DNA of 64,000 bases, from the NCBI GenBank assembly GCA_018266435.1, contig JAFEAL010000011.1, positions 28,404 through 92,403 of the forward strand. The letters run 5' to 3'. Below, piece after piece: positions 53,935 to 63,043 of this stretch (position 1 is the stretch's first letter; every line of letters starts with the position of its first letter). The DNA comes from Bacteroidota bacterium. GTDB lineage: Bacteria > Bacteroidota > Bacteroidia > Cytophagales > Cyclobacteriaceae. Under the pieces are notes generated by a model. That model was given only the letters and a program-made list of their open reading frames with translations. It searched no databases and was not told the origin of the DNA. The translations under genes and the position numbers were made by a program.

Positions 53935-54635
53935 TCAAAGCTGCGTACCATTTTGAAACGAGTGCCCAAATTGATACCCTTTTAGCCTTTGATTTCGCCG
54001 TCCGAAATCGAAAACTTGTCTTCGTGACTGATAAGCACGGAAGTGGATTTCATTTCTCACTCAAAAAATTCAACACTCTTCCTTGTAATTCTGATCTGAG
54101 AGTGACCCAATTTCAATTTAACAATTCGTTGAAGCACGATGCCGCGATCTCAATGTTTCGCGATTTAGGGTGCACTATACAAGTCGTCAATAAAAATTAC
54201 AAAAAGATGAACCTACACGACTTTTTAGTAGCACTAAGTAACAGAGCCAAATTGGATCTACGTGGCAGGAGGGTGCTTATCGTTTTCGATCGATTTGAGA
54301 AACTGAGGAGTGAATACTCACTGTCTGAATTCTTTAGTTATTTGAAGCTACTTCAGCTACCTTGCGGGATAATTGTTAGAACTACTGAGAGGCATATTAA
54401 ACTAATCAAAGAAAAGTACGAATCAATCTATGCGTACATTTGTCAATTTAATCGGAAGAAAATTAGAGAAATTACTAGAGACGATGTGATCGCATTTTGT
54501 GATGCTTTCGGTTTGAGTAATAAGTTGCTTCGAGAGCAGATTGCCGGCCAAACAACAAACCTACATATTGTGAAGAAGTATATCATAGATGCCGGTCGGC
54601 TTCCGGAAACCACTCAAATGACCCTGTTCGGGTGA
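53931..54635 (+). CDS. Degenerate AAA ATPase, MuB/TnsC-like transposition partner, with C-terminal clamp-binding-like motif
   Basis: 234 residues. The first strand and P-loop region read LVFVTDKHGSGFHFSL, where GSGF replaces GKS/T, so the Walker A motif is degenerate. RRVLIVFDRFEKL is a Walker B-like strand. The 3' position, coupling (ATGA) to the transposase gene and size match MuB/TnsC/TniB. The last residues QMTLFG (54615-54632) match the sliding-clamp-binding pattern QL(S/D)LF. Loss of ATP binding would be unusual for this role, so the function is inferred from context. Confidence 0.62.
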   Translation: MIKAAYHFETSAQIDTLLAFDFAVRNRKLVFVTDKHGSGFHFSLKKFNTLPCNSDLRVTQFQFNNSLKHDAAISMFRDLGCTIQVVNKNYKKMNLHDFLVALSNRAKLDLRGRRVLIVFDRFEKLRSEYSLSEFFSYLKLLQLPCGIIVRTTERHIKLIKEKYESIYAYICQFNRKKIREITRDDVIAFCDAFGLSNKLLREQIAGQTTNLHIVKKYIIDAGRLPETTQMTLFG

Positions 54636-54930
54636 AATATCCCTACACCCGTAAGAGACCAATATTTTTTGAAAAGAGGTGATAATTTTATTGAAATTTT
54701 ACAGTATGGGTCCAATGATTTTTTCCTGATATAGCCTAGTGGGACAGTCAAATTTCTTCCCGACGATTTTAATTCTCGGTAATTTTTTTCGAGAATTGAA
54801 TGCATGGAGGTTAAAGTTGCGGCAAACTAGAGTGCATTTCCAGACTATCTTCCCGACTATTTTTTCCCGAGAAAAAGTGTGAAATCAAAAGGGATCCTAA
54901 ATCTTGTTCCAGGTACCTAGCGTTGGAAGG
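54636..54930. other. Right flank of the transposition operon with direct repeats
   Basis: No gene. TTTCTTCCCGACGATTTT (54753-54770) and TATCTTCCCGACTATTTT (54846-54863) match at 16 of 18 positions, suitable as transposase-binding repeats near a right end. AATTCTCG (54771-54778)/CGAGAATT (54790-54797) forms a hairpin. No T tract follows, so it is not a clear terminator. Confidence 0.45.
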
Positions 54931-55122
54931 ATGAGCAGTAAAAGTGATCTTATGACTGAAATCATCAATAAAACATTCGAATTTGAGCATATTTTAATAC
55001 TTATACTATTTTATTTAGTAATTACTAAGTTTATTAGTTTTTTGTTTTACCTTCGTTATTCTGAAACAAGGAAATATGAAATCAGTAAAATCAGCACTAC
55101 TCGGCAACAAACAGTTAATTGA
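54931..55122 (+). CDS. Doubtful small membrane protein
   Basis: 63 residues from the ATG at 54931, with one strongly hydrophobic segment (ILILILFYLVITKFISFLF) and a charged tail. It overlaps the start of the following 122-residue gene by 47 bases. It may be a real small membrane protein or a chance frame; no other signal supports it. Confidence 0.3.
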   Translation: MSSKSDLMTEIINKTFEFEHILILILFYLVITKFISFLFYLRYSETRKYEISKISTTRQQTVN

Positions 55123-55444
55123 CACCAACAATGATGTTCTCATCGTCCAGTTACGAGAGATCATCAAGGAACACCGTTCACTAGTCATCACTAGACTAAT
55201 GAATGATTTGCCGACTTACCTACGATTTAAGTTCGAGGCAAAACCTGATAAGGACACTATCATAAAGATCAAGGAATCACTTTTTGATTTGAAGAATGGA
55301 GGGGTTGATCTGAAAGTATACGATAACATCGTTCAACAATTACTCAACAGAGCAATAGTTCATTTGACCAATGAACCTATTTACAAAGAGATTGACGAGT
55401 TACTATCAAGCATCGTTGCCACTAAAGAATTGAAACTTGTTTAG
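55076..55444 (+). CDS. Hypothetical helical protein upstream of imuA
   Basis: 122 residues, not recognised. It is soluble and mainly helical, with EIIKEHRSLVITRLMNDLP and a C-terminal acidic helix ending KELKLV. Its stop is 12 bases before the imuA start, so it is probably transcribed with the mutasome genes. It could be an unrelated cargo gene between the transposition module and the imuA operon. Confidence 0.5.
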   Translation: MKSVKSALLGNKQLIDTNNDVLIVQLREIIKEHRSLVITRLMNDLPTYLRFKFEAKPDKDTIIKIKESLFDLKNGGVDLKVYDNIVQQLLNRAIVHLTNEPIYKEIDELLSSIVATKELKLV

Positions 55445-55456
55445 GCCGGACGTTTT

Positions 55457-56197
55457 ATGGTTGTTTCGAAAGCAGATATCTTCAAAGGCCTGCAGACTGA
55501 TCTTCTCAGGTTGCAAGGTCTCAAGTCAGTCAACAATTGTGAACTGAACAATTTCCTTGGGCCGATTGCTTCTGCTTTTCCAAACCATTCCTTTCCTCTC
55601 GGAGTAATCCATGAATTAATTTCCCATAGACAAGAAGAAGTTGCAGCAACAAGCGGCTTTGTGACGGTGTTGCTCTCTATGATCATGGGAGCGAGCGGAA
55701 CGTCAATTTGGATCAGCGCTTCACGAAATGTATTTCCAATAGCTTTAAAAGCTTTCGGTGTCGACCCAGACCGCTTCATTTTCATTGATTTGAAAAAAGA
55801 AAAAGATGTCGTGTGGGCGATGGACGAAGCATTGAAGTGCGGAGCGGTGTCGGCAGTAGTCGGTGAAATTGGAGAGATCGATTTTAAAACTTCAAGGCGA
55901 TTACAACTGGGTGTCGAACATAGCGGAGTAACTGGCTTTATCGTGAGGAAAGCTTCAAGAAACATCGGTACAATTGCATCTGTCTCTCGATGGAAAATTT
56001 CTTCCCTCCCGAGTGAGAAAAGTGATCGCTTGCCGGGAATCGGTTTTCCTAAATGGAAAGTTGAGCTGTCGAAGATTAGAAACGGCAAACCGGGAACATG
56101 GGACGTAAAATGGTTTGACGGCAAATTCTTTCCTACGCATGTTCCAATTGATACACTTGTAGCATCGGATCAATGGCACAAGAAGAAAACAGGATGA
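55457..56197 (+). CDS. imuA: ImuA-like mutasome protein
   Basis: 246 residues. It resembles RecA-like ImuA: GVIHELISHRQEEVAATSGFVTVLLS, ISASRNVFPIALKAFGVDPDRFIFIDLKKEKDVVWAMDEALK and TSRRLQLGVEHSGVTGFIVRK. As in other ImuA proteins, the Walker A lysine is missing. ImuA stimulates translesion synthesis by ImuB and DnaE2. One base separates its stop from the imuB start, so the operon order imuA-imuB-dnaE2 is intact. Confidence 0.86.
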   Translation: MVVSKADIFKGLQTDLLRLQGLKSVNNCELNNFLGPIASAFPNHSFPLGVIHELISHRQEEVAATSGFVTVLLSMIMGASGTSIWISASRNVFPIALKAFGVDPDRFIFIDLKKEKDVVWAMDEALKCGAVSAVVGEIGEIDFKTSRRLQLGVEHSGVTGFIVRKASRNIGTIASVSRWKISSLPSEKSDRLPGIGFPKWKVELSKIRNGKPGTWDVKWFDGKFFPTHVPIDTLVASDQWHKKKTG

Positions 56198-56198
56198 A

Positions 56199-57698
56199 AT
56201 GCCGAAGCGTTATGTCTCCATCTGGTTCCGTTATCTAGCAACGGACTTGCACAGTCTCTGCCAGCCTCAACTAAAATCAATACCGTTTGTATTGCGTTCC
56301 CCTTCTCATGGAAGAATGCTGATCACTTCATCAAACGCGATCGCTGAAAGCAAAGGTGTTTGTCAAGGAATGGTGCTTGCAGATGCAAGAGCAATCATCC
56401 CTGAACTCCAAGTGTTAGATGATAGACCCGACTTAAAAGAAAAGCTGCTAACAAAACTTGCTGAATGGTGCATCTGCTTTTCACCGATCGTTGCCATTGA
56501 CTTACCCGATGGGCTTCTTCTTGATGCTTCCGGTTGTACTCACCTTTGGGGTGGAGATCAAAATTATGTAAACGATATCGGCAAGAAATTACATGCACGT
56601 GGATATGATGCCAAGGTAGTAATCGCTGACACCATCGGTGTAGCATGGGGAACTGCACGATTTAACAGAAAGTATCAGGTGGTTTCAACTAATGATCACT
56701 TATCAATTTTACAGACACTGCCTCCGGAAGCACTGAGATTGGAAAATGAAACTGTAGAACGCCTGCACAAACTTGGACTTCACAAAATCCAACAAATAAT
56801 CAAAGCCCCAAGGGCATCATTGAGGAGAAGGTTTGGGCAAGACATCATTACAAAATTGAACCGGGCAATCGGAACGGAGATAGAGACAATAGTTCCGATC
56901 ATGCCTGTTGAACCTTATCAGGAACGTTTGCCCTGTATCGAACCCATCGCAACACGGGTCGGTATTGAAATAGTGCTGGAAGAACTATTGAAAACACTTT
57001 GCGGGAGATTGACGAACGAGCAATTAGGTCTTCGTACATCTATATTAAAATGTTATCGCATCGATGGGAAGATTGAGCAAGTTGACATTGTCACAAGCAG
57101 GCCATCACATAACATCAAACACCTATTTCAATTATTTGAACTAAAACTTCAAAATATTGATCCTGGCCTCGGAATAGAATTATTTTTATTGGAAGCTCCC
57201 AGAGTGGAAGATCACCTGCCCTCTCAAGAAAAAATGTGGGAAGGTTCAGTTGGCCTTGAAGATGTTCGACTTGCTGAATTACTTGATCGGCTTGGAAACA
57301 AGATTGGGACACAATCGATCCACCGTTATTTACCAGATGAACATTACTGGCCGGAGCGCTCAGTCAAGCTTGCAAACTCCCTTCAGGAAAAACCCATTAT
57401 CTCATGGCGAGTGGATGAACCTCGACCTGTTCAATTATTGCACACACCTGAACCTATTGAAGTCACTGCCCCAATTCCCGATTATCCACCAATGTTGTTC
57501 ATCTATAAAGGAAAAGAGCATCGCATTGTCCATGCAGATGGGCCGGAGCGGATCGAACAAGAATGGTGGCTTCAGCAAGGACAACACCGTGATTATTATA
57601 GAGTGGAAGATGAGGAAGGCAATCGATATTGGCTTTTCAGGTTGGGGCACTATCATGATAAATCGTATAAGTGGTTTCTACATGGATTTTTTGCTTGA
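56199..57698 (+). CDS. imuB: ImuB-like Y-family polymerase homologue
   Basis: 499 residues. It starts MPKRYVSIWFRYL and keeps the Y-family fold (VDLPDGLLLDASGCTHLWGG region, GTARFNRKYQVV). The carboxylates of the active polymerase are not clearly conserved, which agrees with known ImuB proteins that act as scaffold rather than polymerase, binding the clamp and ImuC. The C-terminal QWWLQQGQHRDYYRVEDEEGNRYWLFR-like end (about 455-480) is typical of the family. Between imuA and dnaE2. Confidence 0.88.
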   Translation: MPKRYVSIWFRYLATDLHSLCQPQLKSIPFVLRSPSHGRMLITSSNAIAESKGVCQGMVLADARAIIPELQVLDDRPDLKEKLLTKLAEWCICFSPIVAIDLPDGLLLDASGCTHLWGGDQNYVNDIGKKLHARGYDAKVVIADTIGVAWGTARFNRKYQVVSTNDHLSILQTLPPEALRLENETVERLHKLGLHKIQQIIKAPRASLRRRFGQDIITKLNRAIGTEIETIVPIMPVEPYQERLPCIEPIATRVGIEIVLEELLKTLCGRLTNEQLGLRTSILKCYRIDGKIEQVDIVTSRPSHNIKHLFQLFELKLQNIDPGLGIELFLLEAPRVEDHLPSQEKMWEGSVGLEDVRLAELLDRLGNKIGTQSIHRYLPDEHYWPERSVKLANSLQEKPIISWRVDEPRPVQLLHTPEPIEVTAPIPDYPPMLFIYKGKEHRIVHADGPERIEQEWWLQQGQHRDYYRVEDEEGNRYWLFRLGHYHDKSYKWFLHGFFA

Positions 57699-57704
57699 TG
57701 GATT

Positions 57705-60700
57705 ATGGAATACTCGGAGCTACAAGTCACTACGAATTTCAGTTTTCTCCGTGGAGCTTCTCACCCGGAGGAGATGGTCTCATATGCAGCACAGTTAGGG
57801 TATAAATCAATCGCGATTACAGACAGGAACACGTTGGCAGGAATTGTCCGTGGCCATGTGGCAGCAAAGAAATTTGGGATCCGTTTTATTCCCGCCTGCC
57901 GGCTTGACTTAATGAATGGCACAAGCCTTCTGGCATACCCCACTGACATTAGCTCTCACGCTCGATTGTCCAACTTACTTTCTGTTGGAAACCTACGCAC
58001 TGAAAAAGGGAAATGCGAATTGTATAAATCAGATGTTTATCAGTATTGTGAAGGATTGAAATTCATTGCCATTGTTCCTCACTCGCTGAATAAAACATTT
58101 GAGTTTGAAAACACCTACATTGAACAGATAGCAGAGTACAGAGAAGCCTTCGGAGAAAATTTATACCTCGCTGCAACGCGGACTTATCGGGGGAGCGATA
58201 GTAAATTGTTATATCAGATTCATGAGCTTGCACGAAAACTCAAAATACCTGTTGCAGTGACCAATGACGTTCACTACCACAACGCGGAGCGAAGGGAACT
58301 ACAAGATGTGATTACGTGCGCACGGGAAAAATGCACGATACACAACGCAGGATTCCGTCTGCATCCGAATGCTGAACGATACTTAAAACCAGTTGGTGAA
58401 ATGTTTCGGTTGTTTCGACAATATCCAGACGCAATCGAACAAACACGAATTATCTCGGATGCTTGTAACTTTTCTCTTGACCAACTGAAATACAAGTACC
58501 CAAAGGAAATAACCAGTGAGGGAAGAACCCCACAGGAAGAGTTAACCTATCTCACATGGAGAGGAGCGCAGCAAATGTTTGGTGAACAAATTCCTGAAAA
58601 GATAAAAGCTAACATTGAGTACGAACTCAAATTCATTGCTGAGGTGAGCTATGCAGAATATTTCCTCACGGTTTATGACATCGTGAGGTATGCACGTGAG
58701 CAAAAAATACTTTGTCAGGGACGAGGCTCGGCAGCAAACTCTACCGTGTGTTATTGTCTTGGAATCACATCGGTCGATCCTTCAAAGTTTGATCTTCTAT
58801 TTGAGCGCTTCATTTCATCAGCAAGAAATGAACCACCGGACATTGATGTTGATTTCGAGCACGAGAGACGCGAAGAAGTCATGCAATACATTTATAATAA
58901 ATATGGGCGTGACCGTTCTGCCGTAGTTGCCACAGTAACACAGCTTCATCACAAAGGCGCGATACGGGATGTAGGAAAAGCCATGGGGCTTTCTGTTGAT
59001 ATGATCAATCGGTTATCCGGACTGATCTGGGATTTCAAGGATGAAGGCTTTGACAAAAACCGGATCATCAGCCAGGGTATCAATCCAGAAGATCCAACAA
59101 TTCAGAAAGTGCTACAGCTCACGTCTGAATACATTGGATTTCCTAGACAGTTAGGTCAACACACGGGAGGCTTTGTCATCACCGAGGGAAAGATTTCTGA
59201 TCTGTGTCCACTGCTTAATGCCAGAATGGAAAACAGGACGAACATTGAATGGAACAAGGACGACATTGAAGCACTTGGCTTTTTGAAAATAGATGTCCTC
59301 GCACTTGGTATGCTCACTTGCATACGCAAGGCATTTGATCTTGTGAAGAAACATTACGATCGCGATTTGACATTGGCCAACATTCCACAAGATGATCCGA
59401 AGGTTTATGAAATGGTATGTCATGCAGATACTATTGGCGTTTTTCAGATCGAGAGCCGTGCACAACAATCCATGCTGCCAAGATTAAAGCCGAAATGCTT
59501 TTATGATTTGGTAATTGAGGTTGCTATCGTCAGGCCTGGCCCGATCCAAGGCGACATGGTTCACCCTTATTTAAGGAGAAGGAACGGAGAAGAGCCAGTG
59601 GTGTACCCATCTAAGGAGTTTGAAGGAATACTTGGACGAACTCTTGGTGTACCATTGTTTCAAGAGCAAGCAATGAAAATCGCAATTGTGGCTGCAGGAT
59701 TCACCCCAGCAGAAGCAGATCAGTTGAGACGGAGTATGGCAACATTCAAAGTGAACGGATTGATCTCACACTTTGAAGGCAAACTTGTGAATGGCATGAT
59801 GAAAAATGGCTACACAAAAGAGTATGCCCAACGGGTCTTCCGACAACTGGAAGGGTTTGGGAGTTATGGGTTTCCGGAGAGCCATGCAGTGAGTTTTGCG
59901 TTGCTTGTTTATGTCTCGTCATGGTTAAAATGTTATTACCCTGATGTGTTTGCATGTGCGTTACTCAACAGCTTGCCCATGGGATTTTATCAACCCGCAC
60001 AAATTGTAATCGATGCGAGGAATCACGGAGTAGAATTTCTTCCTATCGATGTCAATCATTCGGAATGGGATAACACACTTGAAATCAAGTCCGGAAAATA
60101 TTGGGCTGTGCGTTTGGGCTTTCGTCAGGTGAGTGGGCTACGTGCAGTTGATGTTGCTAATTTACTTACAGCAAGAAAAAGCAAATTCACATCCGTACAC
60201 GATTTAAAGGAAGCAGGGTTATCAGATGCTATGCTTGAACGATTGGCCGATGCAGATGCATTCCGTTCAATGAATCAAGACCGGAGGAATGCATTATGGG
60301 ATGTATCAACGAAGGACGATCAAATCAACTCACTATTCTCTGGTTCGATAATTAATAACTCAGCAGAAAATGAAATTGATCTTCCTGAAATGACATTATC
60401 TGAACATGTTGTTCATGACTACGCGTCCACCTCGCTGTCGTTAAAGGCACACCCAGTTAGTTTTGTGAGACAAGAATTGACACAACTACATGTTGTTACA
60501 AATTCAGCACTTCAAAATTCGAAAAATGGAGACGCCATAAAAGTGGCAGGCCTGATACTCGTCCGACAAAGACCAGGCACAGCAAGTGGTATCTGCTTCA
60601 TTACCATTGAAGATGAAACCGGAACTGCAAACCTTGTAGTTTATCCTCAACTGTTTGACAAGTTCAGAAAGGAAATTATCCAATCAAGGTTGTTAATGGT

Positions 60701-60926
60701 GGAGGGCAAACTTCAAAGAGAGGGTGATGTTGTTCATGTGATCGTTAACAAGTGTATCAATCTATCGCGACTATTACAGCAGCTTGTGAAATCAGGAAAT
60801 GAATCCCTCACCACATTGGCAAGGGCAGATGAAACAACATCTCCAGGCCTTGATCCAAGAGATAAGTCAAGTAAGCATTCGAACCAACAGATGAATGTCT
60901 TTCACGAAGGGAGAAATTTCAGGTAA
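57705..60926 (+). CDS. dnaE2: Error-prone DNA polymerase III alpha subunit (ImuC)
   Basis: 1073 residues, the usual DnaE2 length. The N-terminal PHP domain begins TTNFSFLRGASHPEEM. The polymerase core has PDIDVDFEHERREEV (catalytic Asp pair), YNKYGRDRSAVVATVT, RPGPIQGDMVHPYLRRRNG and GFGSYGFPESHAVSFALLVYVSSWLKCYYP. A C-terminal OB fold (GDAIKVAGLILVRQRPGTA) completes it. It performs mutagenic bypass of lesions with ImuA and ImuB. Ends one base before the convergent SRAP gene. Confidence 0.94.
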   Translation: MEYSELQVTTNFSFLRGASHPEEMVSYAAQLGYKSIAITDRNTLAGIVRGHVAAKKFGIRFIPACRLDLMNGTSLLAYPTDISSHARLSNLLSVGNLRTEKGKCELYKSDVYQYCEGLKFIAIVPHSLNKTFEFENTYIEQIAEYREAFGENLYLAATRTYRGSDSKLLYQIHELARKLKIPVAVTNDVHYHNAERRELQDVITCAREKCTIHNAGFRLHPNAERYLKPVGEMFRLFRQYPDAIEQTRIISDACNFSLDQLKYKYPKEITSEGRTPQEELTYLTWRGAQQMFGEQIPEKIKANIEYELKFIAEVSYAEYFLTVYDIVRYAREQKILCQGRGSAANSTVCYCLGITSVDPSKFDLLFERFISSARNEPPDIDVDFEHERREEVMQYIYNKYGRDRSAVVATVTQLHHKGAIRDVGKAMGLSVDMINRLSGLIWDFKDEGFDKNRIISQGINPEDPTIQKVLQLTSEYIGFPRQLGQHTGGFVITEGKISDLCPLLNARMENRTNIEWNKDDIEALGFLKIDVLALGMLTCIRKAFDLVKKHYDRDLTLANIPQDDPKVYEMVCHADTIGVFQIESRAQQSMLPRLKPKCFYDLVIEVAIVRPGPIQGDMVHPYLRRRNGEEPVVYPSKEFEGILGRTLGVPLFQEQAMKIAIVAAGFTPAEADQLRRSMATFKVNGLISHFEGKLVNGMMKNGYTKEYAQRVFRQLEGFGSYGFPESHAVSFALLVYVSSWLKCYYPDVFACALLNSLPMGFYQPAQIVIDARNHGVEFLPIDVNHSEWDNTLEIKSGKYWAVRLGFRQVSGLRAVDVANLLTARKSKFTSVHDLKEAGLSDAMLERLADADAFRSMNQDRRNALWDVSTKDDQINSLFSGSIINNSAENEIDLPEMTLSEHVVHDYASTSLSLKAHPVSFVRQELTQLHVVTNSALQNSKNGDAIKVAGLILVRQRPGTASGICFITIEDETGTANLVVYPQLFDKFRKEIIQSRLLMVEGKLQREGDVVHVIVNKCINLSRLLQQLVKSGNESLTTLARADETTSPGLDPRDKSSKHSNQQMNVFHEGRNFR

Positions 60927-62003
60927 TCATTTCAACTCAAGCACTGCAATAATTTCTTGTTTTGCGGCATTCATTAAATCCTCAGCTTTGAGTTTGTCTC
61001 CGCTCACAACAGTCTTAAATGCTTCAATTGCTTTTTTCTTGTCGCCTGTAAGAAGAAATTGATTGGCCTCTTGAATTGCGGCATTGTAATTCAGGGGATT
61101 TAAAACATCAGGTACATTATTGATCACATTTCGGGTTGTAAGAAGTTTTGATATGGTGTACGCACTCATGGCTGGGTCACGTGATGGATGACACAGCTCC
61201 ATAACATCTTTCTGGCTAAGGTCTTTGTTCAACCATGCCTGCTCATCTTCTTTGGCAATTAAAACAGGCATCCGCTTTTTGCTGTTGTGGACGTATTCAA
61301 GAACACTGTTCGCTGGGCAGGTTAATACTGTATAACTGTAATAATATTCGTCAGTTGCTTTGTCCTTCCAGCGTGAGTACAATCCAGCCATGGAGCGAAG
61401 TTGATAATCCCGGAAAGTTATGTAATAAGGAATCTTGACAGTGCCTGTTTCGTCCAGCCACCTCCACTCAAAAAAACCAGTGACAGGAATGAGACATCGT
61501 TGCGCATTTTTTGCAGCATCGCGGAAAGAAGGCTTCTCGTACATCTCTTCTGAAATACAATTTAGTGTCTGTGTACGCAGCACCATAGCTTTGTCTTTGT
61601 CGGAGACAAAGAATGGAATTAGGCCCCATTTGAAAAGTTTGAAATTAGCTGGATCTCCAGCTGTTATGATCGGTGTCGGTAAATAATCGAAGCCATTTTC
61701 TAGGTATCTGTACAATCCATTATCATGAAAACTACTCAATGATTTGAAACACCACTTCATTTCAGAAAGCTCCTGCTTGGTATAGTGGGCAGGAAGAGAA
61801 TTTTTCTGTGAATATAGAGTCAATAGATTGTAAATTTCAGTTGGTGCATTCAGGGTCAGAGATGTCAACTTCTCGTCTTTAAGCAATAGAGTCTCGAAAC
61901 GTTCACGGATTGGTTCAAGTTCTGCTGTGATTGATTCGAATGAGGCTTGGTAGTGTTCAAAAAGTTCGGTTTCTCGTTGAGCTAGTGATTTATAATAGCA
62001 CAT
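60927..62003 (-). CDS. SRAP-family abasic-site-processing protein, long form
   Basis: 358 residues. Cys2 (MCYYKS), which crosslinks to abasic sites, is present, as are the Asn148 region, Glu179 (GFFEW) and His239 (HNSKKRMP). The protein is longer than the usual 220-250 because of an N-terminal helical insertion (about 15-110) and a C-terminal helical tail. It lies convergently at the end of dnaE2 and belongs with DNA damage tolerance. Contrast the inactive-looking paralogue at 11981-12679. Confidence 0.9.
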   Translation of the reverse strand: MCYYKSLAQRETELFEHYQASFESITAELEPIRERFETLLLKDEKLTSLTLNAPTEIYNLLTLYSQKNSLPAHYTKQELSEMKWCFKSLSSFHDNGLYRYLENGFDYLPTPIITAGDPANFKLFKWGLIPFFVSDKDKAMVLRTQTLNCISEEMYEKPSFRDAAKNAQRCLIPVTGFFEWRWLDETGTVKIPYYITFRDYQLRSMAGLYSRWKDKATDEYYYSYTVLTCPANSVLEYVHNSKKRMPVLIAKEDEQAWLNKDLSQKDVMELCHPSRDPAMSAYTISKLLTTRNVINNVPDVLNPLNYNAAIQEANQFLLTGDKKKAIEAFKTVVSGDKLKAEDLMNAAKQEIIAVLELK

Positions 62004-62771
62004 AAATTACAGAATTGAATGGTAAAGTTAGATGTTCCACGGCCATTTCGAAACACACACACTATGATTCTCCTTGTGATTTTGAAAATAAAATGGACAA
62101 GGAAGTATTCTTTTTGTAAAAATTTTGTCCTTAGTGGATATTTCGTGTAATATGACCATTCATTTTTATTTAGAGGTGACTACCTAAAAATAGCTTGGAG
62201 TTAGAAATACAAGTGGTGGATATCTGAGAGGGGAGAGGTGCGCATCGTTGTCTGCATTCCTTGCCTGTTCTCTTTGATTTGCCCTACTTAAATGATCAAG
62301 TGGTTGGAGATTCAAAAGTCATCAATGATTATCAATCCTTGTTTTTCTGTTCCGGTAACATCGTTCAAATAGACTCCATCGGCCTTCCCATTGTAAATCT
62401 TCACAGATGTCATTTTTTCATTTATTTGTTTATTGATAGTAATTTTATCTCGAGTGTTTTCTTTTTCTGGTGTATAGAATTATAAATATAAACATAGAAA
62501 ACTAGGGGGATAATTCAGCATTAGAAATGAACAAAGCCTGAATGATTGACTAAAAATCAATCAAAAATCATTTGCTTCGTACCGGCCCTTAATTCGGCTG
62601 ATTTAGGCACCTACTATTGCTTGAAAGCTAACCAATAAAAACAGGCAAGTTCTACACATTTTAAACAACGATTCTGTTCAACTTATAGCGAATTGGTAAA
62701 CTATCAATCTTCTAAAAAACACCGAGATTTATCCTCACGTAGGCCGGGTTTGCATTGGGTAAATTAAAAAA
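62004..62771. other. Gene-poor stretch between the SRAP gene and the DUF6624-like gene
   Basis: No supported gene. A 74-codon plus-strand frame from 62261 has a low-complexity aromatic product and no family pattern. The stretch is AT-rich with the SRAP promoter presumably near 62010-62100. It may be decayed mobile or cassette DNA. Confidence 0.4.
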
Positions 62772-62794
62772 GCCCGCTAGACGACCTGGCGGGC
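62761..62794 (-). terminator. Strong hairpin with T tract on the minus strand
   Basis: GCCCGC (62772-62777)/GCGGGC (62789-62794) extends to nine pairs with one wobble. On the minus strand TTTTTTAATTT follows. It would end a leftward transcript, but no minus-strand gene is visible just to the right. Confidence 0.55.
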
Positions 62795-62937
62795 AAGAAA
62801 TTTGTAGAAAACCAGGGAGACCAATAACGCTATGCTCAAAAAATATATCTGCGAAATTGGATTGGGATCAAAGCAAAATTGGGTTAATTTGGCCTTTATG
62901 CCAAAATAAATATACTGGCAATTGTGCGCAAGCACAG

Positions 62938-62955
62938 ACGTTGTAGCTCATGCGC
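62938..62955. repeat. Inverted partner of a downstream repeat, possible cassette boundary
   Basis: ACGTTGTAGCTCATGCGC reads on the other strand as GCGCATGAGCTACAACGT, close to GCGCACGAGCTACAAC at 63641-63656. Together they flank the DUF6624-like gene. The preceding GGCAATTGTGCGCAAGCACAG resembles the right side of the palindromic element at 63791-63820. Confidence 0.35.
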
Positions 62956-63043
62956 TAAAATGTCCGCGGACAATGAAGTTCAAGACGATTAAGATTGGTT
63001 TACGCAGACAATAGAACAATAAAAAATATCGATAAAATATTTC

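Noticed and set aside
62261..62485. 74-codon plus-strand frame
   Set aside because: Low-complexity aromatic tail and no start signal; likely non-coding.
62755..62946. 63-codon plus-strand frame
   Set aside because: Runs through the GC-rich hairpin and the cassette-like repeat; explained by these.
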